Shown here piece after piece: positions 1 through 5,016 of a DNA stretch of 5,016 bases. Numbering within the stretch: the first letter of the stretch is position 1; every line of letters starts with the position of its first letter. The notes beneath the pieces are model-generated. The model was given only the letters and a program-made list of their open reading frames with translations, did not search any database and had not been told where the DNA came from. Origin of the DNA: Planctomycetota bacterium (lineage in GTDB: Bacteria > Planctomycetota > UBA8108); assembly GCA_002695115.1 (NCBI GenBank), contig NZOA01000065.1:996-6011 (forward strand). The letters are read 5' to 3'. Position numbers and translations under genes: made by a program.

Positions 1-1025
1 GAGCCGGAATTCGATGGCTTGATGGGCTGCCCCCTGAAGGTCGCCGCAGGAGGCGTGTTGTAGGTCTTCCGGCCGCCCTTGATAGTCCAGCCGTCGTACC
101 AGAAGAACTTCAGCGCCGGCAAGGTCTTGCCGGTCTTGGCGCTCTTGCGAGCCGGGAAGTCGAAGCGGATCTTCGAATAGGTCGGGTAGGTGATCTCGTT
201 GTTGCCGACCATCTCTTCCCTTTGAATGGCAACGGGGTGCTCTAATTCACAGGCCATGAAGGCCAGGTTGGCGGTATGGCAGGCCATGTCTCCGAGCGCT
301 CCCGTTCCGAAGTCCCAGAAGCCTCTCCAGACGAAGGGGAGGTACCGTCCGCTGTAGTCACGGTCGGCGGCCGGGCCGAGCCAGCTGCTCCAGTCGATGT
401 GGCCGGGGACCTTTTCCGATTTCGGTACGGAAGGGATCGCCTTGGAGCCCTGGGGCCAGACCGGGCGGTTGGTCCAGACGTGGATCTCGGTCACGTTGCC
501 GATCCCGCCGGACTGGACGACCTCGACTCCCTTGCGCAGTCCGCTGGTGGACGTGCCCTGGTTGCCCATCTGGGTGGCGACCTTGTGCTTCCTGGCGGCC
601 TCGCGCAGGGTGCGGGCCTCGAAGACCGTCTTCGTGAGGGGCTTCTGCACGAAGGCGTGCTTGCCCTGGCGGATGGCGCCCATCGCCGCGGGGGCGTGGT
701 TGTGATCAGGTGTCGAGACCGTCACCGCGTCGATGTCTTTGCGTTCGAGCATCTTGCGATAGTCGGTGTATTTCTCGGCCTTCTTGGCGGTCCTGCTGCC
801 GGCCTGGTTGAGCCGGTTCTTATCGGTATCGCAGATCGCGACGATGTTCTCGCCACGGCAGGCGCCCATATCACTGGCGCCCTTTCCACCAACGCCGACG
901 CAGGCGACGTTGAGTTTTTCGGCCGGCGAACGCGGGGAACCGATAACGGTATTCCCAATCCACATCCCCACTCCAGCCATCGAGCTGTTGCGGAGAAATT
1001 CACGACGTGATGCGTTTCGTCTCAC
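1..1025 (-). CDS. Gfo/Idh/MocA family oxidoreductase, Tat-exported (3' end beyond window)
   Basis: NAD(P)-dependent sugar dehydrogenase-like protein; 341 residues are visible and the C-terminus lies off the left edge. The frame is open without a stop from a GTG at 1025, preceded by AAGGAGG with a 6-base gap. Only this start includes the Tat signal (SRREFLRNSS, residues 6-15, then a hydrophobic stretch to about 29). A Rossmann fold follows: VGVGGKG at 43-49 binds dinucleotide and an acidic residue (D66 in AICDTD) ends the second strand. STPDHNHAP is at 104-112. QKPLT at 127-131 replaces the classical EKP, with the lysine (K128) kept; this variant is familiar in planctomycete paralogues. The C-terminal domain shows WDFGTGALGDMACH (237-250), including the putative catalytic H250. 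The family oxidises or reduces hydroxyl groups of sugars, inositols or glycosides. The substrate here is unknown. Export makes a periplasmic role likely, with cofactor loaded before Tat transport. The family and reading frame are secure. Confidence 0.93.
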   Translation of the reverse strand, partial: MRRNASRREFLRNSSMAGVGMWIGNTVIGSPRSPAEKLNVACVGVGGKGASDMGACRGENIVAICDTDKNRLNQAGSRTAKKAEKYTDYRKMLERKDIDAVTVSTPDHNHAPAAMGAIRQGKHAFVQKPLTKTVFEARTLREAARKHKVATQMGNQGTSTSGLRKGVEVVQSGGIGNVTEIHVWTNRPVWPQGSKAIPSVPKSEKVPGHIDWSSWLGPAADRDYSGRYLPFVWRGFWDFGTGALGDMACHTANLAFMACELEHPVAIQREEMVGNNEITYPTYSKIRFDFPARKSAKTGKTLPALKFFWYDGWTIKGGRKTYNTPPAATFRGQPIKPSNSG

Positions 1026-1031
1026 GTGCAA

Positions 1032-1038
1032 CCTCCTT
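1032..1038 (-). promoter_or_regulatory. Shine-Dalgarno site fixing the GTG start of the oxidoreductase
   Basis: The minus strand reads AAGGAGG six bases before the GTG at 1025-1023. An in-frame TTG at 1031-1029 directly abuts this site and is too close to be used. The first in-frame ATG (residue 16) would cut through the Tat signal. The site therefore decides the start. Confidence 0.8.
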
Positions 1039-1143
1039 CTGTACGTTCCTCAGTTTCGGGTTAACGGGCGTCGAATCCGAATCATGGTGTATTTGACGAA
1101 GAAAAGACGCCGGATCTTCAAACCAGACAAGCCACCAAGATAA

Positions 1144-1163
1144 GCATTTTGGGCGGGAAATGC
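1144..1163. repeat. Small inverted repeat (GCATTT-N8-AAATGC)
   Basis: Perfect 6-base arms, GCATTT at 1144-1149 and AAATGC at 1158-1163, flank a G-rich 8-base loop. It lies about 40 bases after the DUF1501 stop on the minus strand. There is no T-run after it on either strand, so it is not a standard intrinsic terminator. It could be an mRNA-end stabilising hairpin, an operator, or chance. Confidence 0.35.
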
Positions 1164-1201
1164 CAACAAAGACATCGCCGCCGGGAGCTGTGATCGCGCG
1201 T

Positions 1202-2539
1202 TCAGATGATCTCGGTGATGGGCTGGCGCCCATCATCTACGAGGTAGTGGGGGCGGCCGTTGTAGTCACGTACCGTCGCGGTGCTCACGTCGATTCCGAG
1301 GTTGTGGTAGATGGTCGCGAGGACCTCCTGGAAGTGGACGGGGCGGTCCTTAGCCTCGGCCGCGTTGCGGTCTGTCGAGCCGATGACCTGGCCTGTTCGG
1401 AGTCCGCCGCCGGCCAGCAGGGCGCAGGAGACCTGCGGCCAGTGGTCGCGGCCGCCCTTCTTGTTGATCTTCGGCGTGCGTCCGAACTCGCCCCAGACCA
1501 CCACGGTCACGTCCTTGTCGAGGCCGCGCTCATGGAGATCATCGATGAGCGCCGCTACGCCCCGGTCGAGGTCGGGCACGTTCTCCCGGCAGCGGGCGAA
1601 GTTGGCGCCGTGGAAGTCCCAGAAGCTGAAGCTGAGGGTGACGCAGCGTACGCCGGCCTCGACGAGGCGTCTCGCCATGAGGAATTGTTCCATCAGCCTG
1701 GGCGCGGCATCTCCCTGCACCTTGGCGGTGCCCTTACCGTAGCTCTCGCGCACCTTCGGGTCTTCCTTGTCGAGGTCGAGCGCTCCGGCGATCCTGCTGG
1801 AGGTGAGTACGCCGAGGGCCTGGCGCGTGAAGGCGTCGACGCCCTCCATCATGCCGCTGGCATCTGTGTCCCGGCGGAACCGGTCAAAGGCGCCCAGCAG
1901 CCTGCTGCGGTCGCCGAGTCGTTCGAGGCTGATCCCGTTGAGCACCAGGTCTGCCTTGCCGTCACCGGAGGGGCGGAAGGGGGCGTGGGCGACGCCGAGG
2001 AAGCCGGGGTAGCCGTTGTTGTAGGGCGTGTGCTTCATGACCGGTGAGAGGCTGACGAAGGGCGGCACGGAGGGGCGGGTGGCTCCCTCGATGCTGGAAA
2101 CCGTCGAGCCGAACTCTGGCCAGCCGCCCTGCGGCGGATTCCTGGTGGTTCTTCCCGTCATGCATTGGTGTGCCCAGTGAGCTCCGGTGGCGCCGACGAT
2201 GCTCCGGATCGTCACGAGCTTGTCGGCGCGCGCGGCGAGCTTCGGCATCAGCTCGCCGAACTGGATCCCGGATACGCTGGTGGCGATTGGTTTGAACTCG
2301 CTGCGGATCCCGCTGGGGGCGTCCGGCTTGAGATCGACCATATCCTGGTGCGGCGGGCCGCCGGGCAGGTAGATCATGATGACCGATTTATGAGCGCCCG
2401 GCTTTTGCGGCGATTTTTCCTGGGCCGCTAGAATTCCCGGGAGGCTGAGACCCCCCATCGCCAGGCCGCCGATCTGGAGGAAGGACCTTCTTCTGATCCC
2501 GTCGCAGAAGCGTTCGGAACTTCCCGATATTCTGAGCAT
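1202..2539 (-). CDS. DUF1501 domain-containing protein, Tat-exported
   Basis: A 445-residue protein of the DUF1501 family, which is related to the alkaline phosphatase/sulfatase superfamily. Its biochemical role is not established. ATG at 2539 is preceded by GGAGAG with a 6-base gap. The N-terminus has a Tat signal ([11 protein letters not shown], 15-25, then a hydrophobic stretch ending near AAQ at 38-40). Family signatures in order: the first-strand block [19 protein letters not shown] (57-75), [10 protein letters not shown] (121-130), SFWDFHG (305-311), [10 protein letters not shown] (350-359) and GGRDHWP (362-368). The conserved Asp, His and Glu residues sit where alkaline phosphatase-like enzymes bind metal, so hydrolysis of a phosphate or sulfate ester is a reasonable but unproven guess. 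Length is normal for the family and the gene looks intact. DUF1501 genes in planctomycetes commonly sit beside a DUF1549/DUF1553 cytochrome-like gene; none is adjacent here. Confidence 0.95.
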   Translation of the reverse strand: MLRISGSSERFCDGIRRRSFLQIGGLAMGGLSLPGILAAQEKSPQKPGAHKSVIMIYLPGGPPHQDMVDLKPDAPSGIRSEFKPIATSVSGIQFGELMPKLAARADKLVTIRSIVGATGAHWAHQCMTGRTTRNPPQGGWPEFGSTVSSIEGATRPSVPPFVSLSPVMKHTPYNNGYPGFLGVAHAPFRPSGDGKADLVLNGISLERLGDRSRLLGAFDRFRRDTDASGMMEGVDAFTRQALGVLTSSRIAGALDLDKEDPKVRESYGKGTAKVQGDAAPRLMEQFLMARRLVEAGVRCVTLSFSFWDFHGANFARCRENVPDLDRGVAALIDDLHERGLDKDVTVVVWGEFGRTPKINKKGGRDHWPQVSCALLAGGGLRTGQVIGSTDRNAAEAKDRPVHFQEVLATIYHNLGIDVSTATVRDYNGRPHYLVDDGRQPITEII

Positions 2540-2593
2540 CAGCAGCTCTCCAGTCGGAGTCTTGCGGATTGATCAAGGCGCCGCAGTTTCAGT

Positions 2594-2610
2594 CTATATC
2601 TTTAATATAG
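2594..2610. promoter_or_regulatory. Inverted repeat overlapping the DUF1501 -10 box (candidate operator)
   Basis: CTATAT (2594-2599) and ATATAG (2605-2610) form perfect 6-base arms around a 5-base spacer. The right arm contains most of the -10 box TATATT of the minus-strand promoter, and the left arm reaches the predicted start of transcription. A dimeric repressor bound here would block the promoter. No regulator gene is in the window to match it. Part of the symmetry may simply come from AT-rich -10 sequence. Confidence 0.35.
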
Positions 2611-2632
2611 GCGGGGTTGCGGAACGCATCAA
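2604..2632 (-). promoter_or_regulatory. Sigma70-type promoter for the DUF1501 gene
   Basis: On the minus strand a -35 box TTGATG (2632-2627) is separated by exactly 17 bases from a -10 box TATATT (2609-2604). These match the TTGACA and TATAAT consensus at 4 and 5 of 6 positions. Transcription would begin near 2597, giving a leader of roughly 55-60 bases to the ATG at 2539. The AT-rich -10 stands out in GC-rich surroundings. This assumes a housekeeping sigma factor with the usual consensus. Confidence 0.6.
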
Positions 2633-2777
2633 GATTTCGATGGGACCGGGAGGGTGCAGGGCTGAGGGGCTCAAAGTCGAGTCGCGCCGCGGGTTTTTCA
2701 GTGTCTCGGGAGGAAGGGGGCGGACGGTTTTTTTCCGATTTTCTTCGGGTGAGCCAGGTCTTGCCGTTTCTGCAGGG

Positions 2778-2786
2778 TGCTATACC
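2778..2786 (+). promoter_or_regulatory. Weak extended -10 promoter candidate for the isomerase operon
   Basis: TGC-TATACC resembles an extended -10 element (TGn followed by a 4-of-6 match to TATAAT). The best -35-like sequence, TTGCCG at 2761-2766, is only 14 bases upstream, which is too close. A start near 2793 would give a leader of about 84 bases that includes the hairpin at 2836-2858. The operon must have a promoter in this gap or farther left, but this assignment is tentative. Confidence 0.22.
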
Positions 2787-2835
2787 CGATCCACCGGAGA
2801 GGTTAGAGTATCTGTTCTGAAATAATGATCTGAGC

Positions 2836-2858
2836 GGGACCGCGAAGAGGTCCTTTTT
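2836..2858 (+). terminator. Intrinsic-terminator-like hairpin in the isomerase leader (attenuator candidate)
   Basis: GGACC (2837-2841) pairs with GGTCC (2849-2853) around a 7-base loop GCGAAGA. A G-U pair (2836 with 2854) extends the stem, and five T's (2854-2858) follow at once. The ribosome binding site GGGAGG begins four bases later. Such a structure directly ahead of a gene either ends upstream transcription or acts as an attenuator in the leader. The 3' arm also contains TCCT (2851-2854), complementary to AGGA (2865-2868) in the ribosome binding site, so a second fold is conceivable. The stem is short, so efficiency is uncertain. Confidence 0.45.
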
Positions 2859-2876
2859 ACCGGGAGGAACAGTGAT

Positions 2877-3797
2877 ATGCAGCGTAGAGATTTTATCAGG
2901 AGTACCGTGGCGGCGGCTTCCCTTGGCGGGTTGCTTGGTGCTGATGGGAGCATTGCGAACGCGCAGCCCGTCGCGGCGCCGGGAGCTTCCCGGATCGCGG
3001 ACCGTGTCGATGGTTCAGGGCTGCAGCTGAGCCTCGCGGCCTACTCTTTCCGCCGCGAGCTCTCGGGCGAGAAGCCCGTGATGACGCTCGAGAGGTTCGT
3101 TGATTATTGCGCCGAGCAGGACCTCCAGGCTACGGAGTTGACCGAGTATTATTTTCGCGACAAGTCGCCCGGCTACATCTGCGCCCTGCGCCGCCGCGCC
3201 TACGTCAACGGCCTGGCGATCTCCGGATCCCCCCTCGGCAACGACTTCTGCCATCCCCCGGGGCCCACGCGCGACAAGCAGCTGGCCCACGTCAAGGCCT
3301 GGATCGATGTGGTCGCCCTGCTGGGTTCCCAGACGATCCGTGTTTTCGCCGGAAGGGCGAAGAAGGGCAGCAGCGAGAAGGAGGCTCGCAAGCTGGCGAT
3401 CGAGGGCCTCAAGGAGGTCAGCGAGTACGCCGGCGCCAGGGGCGTCCTGCTGGCGATCGAGAACCACGGGGGCATCACCTCTACCGCCAAGCAGCTCCTC
3501 GCCCTGGTCAAGGGGGTGGATTCACCCTGGCTGGGCGTGAATCTGGACACCGGAAATTTCCACACGGATGTCTACGCCAGCATCGAGAAGGCGGCGCCCT
3601 ACGCCGTCGCCGTGCAGGTCAAGGCGGAGGTCCGCGAAGGAAAGAAGCCTGCCGAGGAGGCTGACTTCAGGCGCATCGCAGGCATTCTCAAGGCCGCCGG
3701 CTACAGGGGCTACGTGGCGCTGGAGTACGAGGCAAAGGAGGACCCGCTGAAGGCGGTCCCCCGCTACCTCGACAAGCTGCGCGAGGCGCTGGCTTGA
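2877..3797 (+). CDS. Sugar phosphate isomerase/epimerase, xylose isomerase-like TIM barrel, Tat-exported
   Basis: A 306-residue protein of the AP-endonuclease-2/xylose isomerase-like TIM-barrel superfamily, whose members isomerise or epimerise sugars and keto-sugars using a divalent metal. ATG at 2877 follows GGGAGG with a 9-base gap. A Tat signal opens it (QRRDFIRST, 2-10, hydrophobic to about 20, with ANAQ at 27-30 as a possible cleavage site). The barrel starts with LSLAAYSFRREL (51-62). Likely active-site residues are E87 (ATELTEYY), E195 (LLAIENHGG), D224 and N227 (GVNLDTGN), Q247 and R253 (VQVKAEVR), and E283 (ALEYE). The order and spacing resemble the Glu-Asp-His-Glu metal site of D-tagatose 3-epimerase, with Gln247 where His is expected. 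It is first in a coupled operon, and its stop overlaps the next gene's start by 4 bases. Partnering with the nearby Gfo/Idh oxidoreductase on keto-sugars is an inference. The true substrate cannot be read from the sequence. Confidence 0.93.
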   Translation: MQRRDFIRSTVAAASLGGLLGADGSIANAQPVAAPGASRIADRVDGSGLQLSLAAYSFRRELSGEKPVMTLERFVDYCAEQDLQATELTEYYFRDKSPGYICALRRRAYVNGLAISGSPLGNDFCHPPGPTRDKQLAHVKAWIDVVALLGSQTIRVFAGRAKKGSSEKEARKLAIEGLKEVSEYAGARGVLLAIENHGGITSTAKQLLALVKGVDSPWLGVNLDTGNFHTDVYASIEKAAPYAVAVQVKAEVREGKKPAEEADFRRIAGILKAAGYRGYVALEYEAKEDPLKAVPRYLDKLREALA

Positions 3798-4441
3798 GCG
3801 GCAGTCGACGCTGTCTTCCGCCGGTTCTCATGGCGCTGGGCATCCTGGCGCTCTTCGCGGGCCGGGCACGGGCTTTCGAGAAGGCCGGGATCCTTGATGG
3901 CGTCGACTTCCGCTTTATCTGCGCCGACTGGGCCCTGCTGAAGGAGAAGATCAACGCCCTGGTCATTCTCTCCCGGCCGCCTGGGGCTCCGGGGGGGAAG
4001 AAAACGGTTCGGCTGGCGCTCGATTTTCCCGCCGATGCTTTCAAGGCAGCGGCCGGTCCGGCCGGCATGCGGGCCAGCCTCGGGATCGAGCCGGGGGAGA
4101 CGAAGCGCTTCGCCTTCAAGGGTCTGCTGGCGCTCGATAAGGTCGATCCCGGCAAGCATCCTTTTAAGCTGAGCATATCGGTTGGGGAGGGGGTCCCAGA
4201 GGTCTCTCGTTTCGAGGTGGAAACCATCAGGGGGCCACTGGTGCCCAGGGGGCTCCTCTCCATCCTGGTGCCAGCCTTGCTGTCACTGTTGGCAATCCCG
4301 GCCTTCGTCCTCTTTCTGCGTCGCAGGGGCGAGCCCGGTGGCTGGCGGATCGTGAAGGATGCGGAGATTGACGAGCCCGAAGAGGCCTGGTGGGAAATGG
4401 AAGAACCCGCCGGTGAGCCGGAGGGGGAGGGAAGGCCATGA
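3794..4441 (+). CDS. Secreted single-pass membrane protein of unknown family
   Basis: I do not recognise the family of this 215-residue protein. The chosen start is TTG at 3794, overlapping the isomerase stop (TTGA), with GAGG seven bases upstream. This start gives a proper signal peptide: SRR at residues 4-6, a hydrophobic core at 10-22, and ARA at 25-27 as a cleavage site. The next ATG (residue 13) would lose the positive N-region. Residues 28-150 form an extracytoplasmic domain with alternating hydrophobic strands (VRLALDFPAD at 72-81, FKLSISVGEG at 124-133, SRFEVETI at 138-145), suggesting a beta-sandwich. One membrane helix spans about 154-175, followed by RRR (176-178) as a stop-transfer signal, so the topology is N-out, C-in. 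The tail (179-215) is rich in Glu and Pro with two Trp. Its stop overlaps the transporter start (ATGA), so a role with that transporter is plausible but unproven. No catalytic motif is visible. Confidence 0.82.
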   Translation: MSGSRRCLPPVLMALGILALFAGRARAFEKAGILDGVDFRFICADWALLKEKINALVILSRPPGAPGGKKTVRLALDFPADAFKAAAGPAGMRASLGIEPGETKRFAFKGLLALDKVDPGKHPFKLSISVGEGVPEVSRFEVETIRGPLVPRGLLSILVPALLSLLAIPAFVLFLRRRGEPGGWRIVKDAEIDEPEEAWWEMEEPAGEPEGEGRP

Positions 4442-5016
4442 AGCCGTGGAGCGCGAAGCTGCCGCCGCTTTCGGGGCGCGCACTGACGGGGATTGGCGCG
4501 GGAGCCCTGGTCGGCTCTTTTTATATCGGCACCGGCGACATCGCCATCGCCACCAAGATGGGGGCCCTCTTCGGCATGGACATGTGGTGGACGTTCTTCG
4601 TGCTCGGCCTGGCGGGCTGGACGCTGATGGACATGTCGACGCGATACTACCTGCGGTTCGGACGCACACCGTTGTCGATCTTTAAGGAGGTCCACCCGGT
4701 CTTCTCGATCTACCTCTTTGTCACCGTGGTCGTCACCACGACCATCGGCGCCTATTCGCAGTGGAATACCTGCGCCCACGTGCTGGGCACCCTCAACCCC
4801 GGCATCCCGACGGAGGTCGGTGGCACCCTGGCGGCCCTGGCGGCGACCGCGCTGCTGCTCCTGGGAGTCTACCGCAGGATCGAGCTGTTCTTTGTCCTGG
4901 CGCTCATCGTGCTGATCGGTCTCTTTGCCGCCGCGGCGGCCGCTGCCGGCGCGCCCTGGTCGGAAGCTCCCGCCGGCCTGCTTCCCGGCATCCCGGAATC
5001 GTCGCGGCAGGAATGG
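4438..5016 (+). CDS. Nramp-like divalent metal transporter (3' end beyond window)
   Basis: An integral membrane protein with 193 residues visible and the rest beyond the right edge. ATG at 4438 overlaps the preceding stop (ATGA), with GGAGG seven bases upstream. It resembles the N-terminal half of Nramp/SLC11 proton-coupled metal transporters. A short cytoplasmic N-terminus leads to helix 1 (about 17-39) with GALVGSFYIGTGDIAIATKMG, which aligns with the Nramp segment carrying DPGN and ending in QAG. Helix 2 is near 50-72 (ending RYYLRFGRTP), helix 3 near 88-109, helix 4 near 128-145, and helix 5 near 147-170 after YRRIE, typical of the start of Nramp helix 5. The DPGN metal ligands are replaced by GTGD (31-34), placing an Asp at the Asn position and Gly at the Asp position. 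It therefore belongs to a divergent branch, and transport of Mn or Fe should not be assumed. The helix 6 motif that would test specificity is outside the window. Confidence 0.85.
   Translation, partial: MKPWSAKLPPLSGRALTGIGAGALVGSFYIGTGDIAIATKMGALFGMDMWWTFFVLGLAGWTLMDMSTRYYLRFGRTPLSIFKEVHPVFSIYLFVTVVVTTTIGAYSQWNTCAHVLGTLNPGIPTEVGGTLAALAATALLLLGVYRRIELFFVLALIVLIGLFAAAAAAAGAPWSEAPAGLLPGIPESSRQEW

Larger units (their letters stand above)
1026..1201. other. Intergenic spacer between DUF1501 gene and oxidoreductase gene
   Basis: This 176-base gap separates two minus-strand genes. It holds the ribosome binding site of the oxidoreductase, a small hairpin (1144-1163) and a tandem pair of CGAATC (1072-1083). 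I see no convincing -35/-10 pair for the oxidoreductase and no T-tailed terminator after the DUF1501 gene. Cotranscription with DUF1501 is possible but not shown. A 78-codon minus-strand frame crossing the gap has no recognisable features. Confidence 0.6.
2540..2876. other. Divergent intergenic regulatory region
   Basis: This 337-base gap separates the minus-strand DUF1501 gene from the plus-strand isomerase operon. From left to right it holds the DUF1501 ribosome binding site (2546-2551), the palindrome TTGATCAA (2569-2576), the DUF1501 promoter with an overlapping inverted repeat (2594-2632), purine-rich and T-rich stretches (about 2690-2755, with seven T's at 2728-2734), a weak plus-strand promoter candidate (2778-2786), a terminator-like leader hairpin (2836-2858) and the isomerase ribosome binding site GGGAGG (2862-2867). 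Open frames of 87 and 67 codons in it have no adequate ribosome binding site and no recognisable product, and the first runs through the DUF1501 promoter. Confidence 0.7.

Noticed and set aside
722..1003. Minus-strand frame of 93 codons at the start of the oxidoreductase
   Set aside because: It is in the wrong frame. The correct frame begins at GTG 1025 and encodes the Tat signal and Rossmann fold, and it stays open to the window edge without a frameshift.
276..1010. Plus-strand open frame of 244 codons
   Set aside because: It lies antisense to the oxidoreductase, whose minus-strand frame has clear family motifs throughout. The plus-strand product is low-complexity Gly/Ala/Arg/Asp with no recognisable domain, as expected for a shadow in GC-rich DNA.
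1067..1111. GGCGTC (1067-1072) and GACGCC (1106-1111) inverted repeat
   Set aside because: The arms are only six bases with a 33-base loop in GC-rich DNA, no T-run follows, and chance is a sufficient explanation.
1000..1236. Minus-strand frame of 78 codons bridging DUF1501 and the oxidoreductase
   Set aside because: It overlaps the end of one real gene and the start of the next in a different frame, has no recognisable motif, and would compete with the well-supported ribosome binding site and GTG start at 1025.
1160..2047. Plus-strand open frame of 295 codons
   Set aside because: It is antisense to the DUF1501 gene, whose signature motifs are all on the minus strand. The composition (Ala/Val/Glu-rich with no motifs) is that of a shadow frame.
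2562..2825. Small plus-strand frames (87 and 67 codons) in the divergent spacer, possible leader peptides
   Set aside because: The longer starts at TTG with GGAG only two bases away and runs across the DUF1501 promoter. Neither has a plausible ribosome binding site, a recognisable sequence or a signal peptide. A leader-peptide role cannot be excluded but is not supported.
3688..4779. Minus-strand open frame of 363 codons
   Set aside because: It runs antisense across three coupled plus-strand genes. Its product is rich in Arg, Pro and Ser without a domain, so it is a GC-driven shadow.
1..5016. CRISPR array, insertion sequence, tRNA or rRNA genes
   Set aside because: I saw no regularly spaced direct repeats, transposase-like protein, terminal inverted repeats with target duplications, or cloverleaf/rRNA sequence on either strand. 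The sequence is almost entirely explained by the five genes.

Overview
The window is GC-rich, densely coded bacterial DNA. It most resembles a planctomycete (Planctomycetota) or a related PVC or environmental lineage. The basis is the gene content. Three neighbouring proteins carry twin-arginine (Tat) signal peptides: a Gfo/Idh/MocA-type oxidoreductase with a QKPLT motif, a DUF1501 protein, and a sugar phosphate isomerase/epimerase of the xylose-isomerase TIM-barrel type. These families are strongly expanded in that phylum. The lineage is inferred from family content; the window contains no rRNA or other phylogenetic marker.

Layout. On the minus strand, positions 2539 to 1202 hold a complete DUF1501 gene. 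It is followed 176 bases downstream by a Gfo/Idh/MocA oxidoreductase gene that starts at a GTG at 1025 and runs off the left edge of the window. A 337-base divergent intergenic region (2540-2876) separates this block from a plus-strand gene set. That set comprises a Tat-exported sugar phosphate isomerase/epimerase (2877-3797), a small secreted, membrane-anchored protein of unknown family (3794-4441), and an Nramp-like transporter (4438 to beyond the right edge). The three plus-strand genes overlap by 4 bases at each junction (TTGA, then ATGA), so they are almost certainly one translationally coupled operon.

Regulation. The DUF1501 gene has a convincing sigma70-type promoter on the minus strand (TTGATG, 17 bases, TATATT). 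Its -10 box lies inside an inverted repeat (CTATAT-N5-ATATAG). On the plus side, a GC-rich hairpin followed by five T's lies just before the ribosome binding site of the isomerase gene, which looks like a leader attenuator or terminator.

How the genes may work together. The oxidoreductase and isomerase are the kind of pair that act on oxidised (keto) sugars outside the cytoplasm. The last two operon genes suggest a membrane transporter with a single-pass partner. Its first-helix metal-binding motif differs from canonical Nramp (GTGD in place of DPGN), so its substrate is open. No CRISPR array, insertion sequence, tRNA or rRNA gene was seen. The most unusual items are the isomerase / membrane protein / divergent Nramp operon and the leader hairpin.
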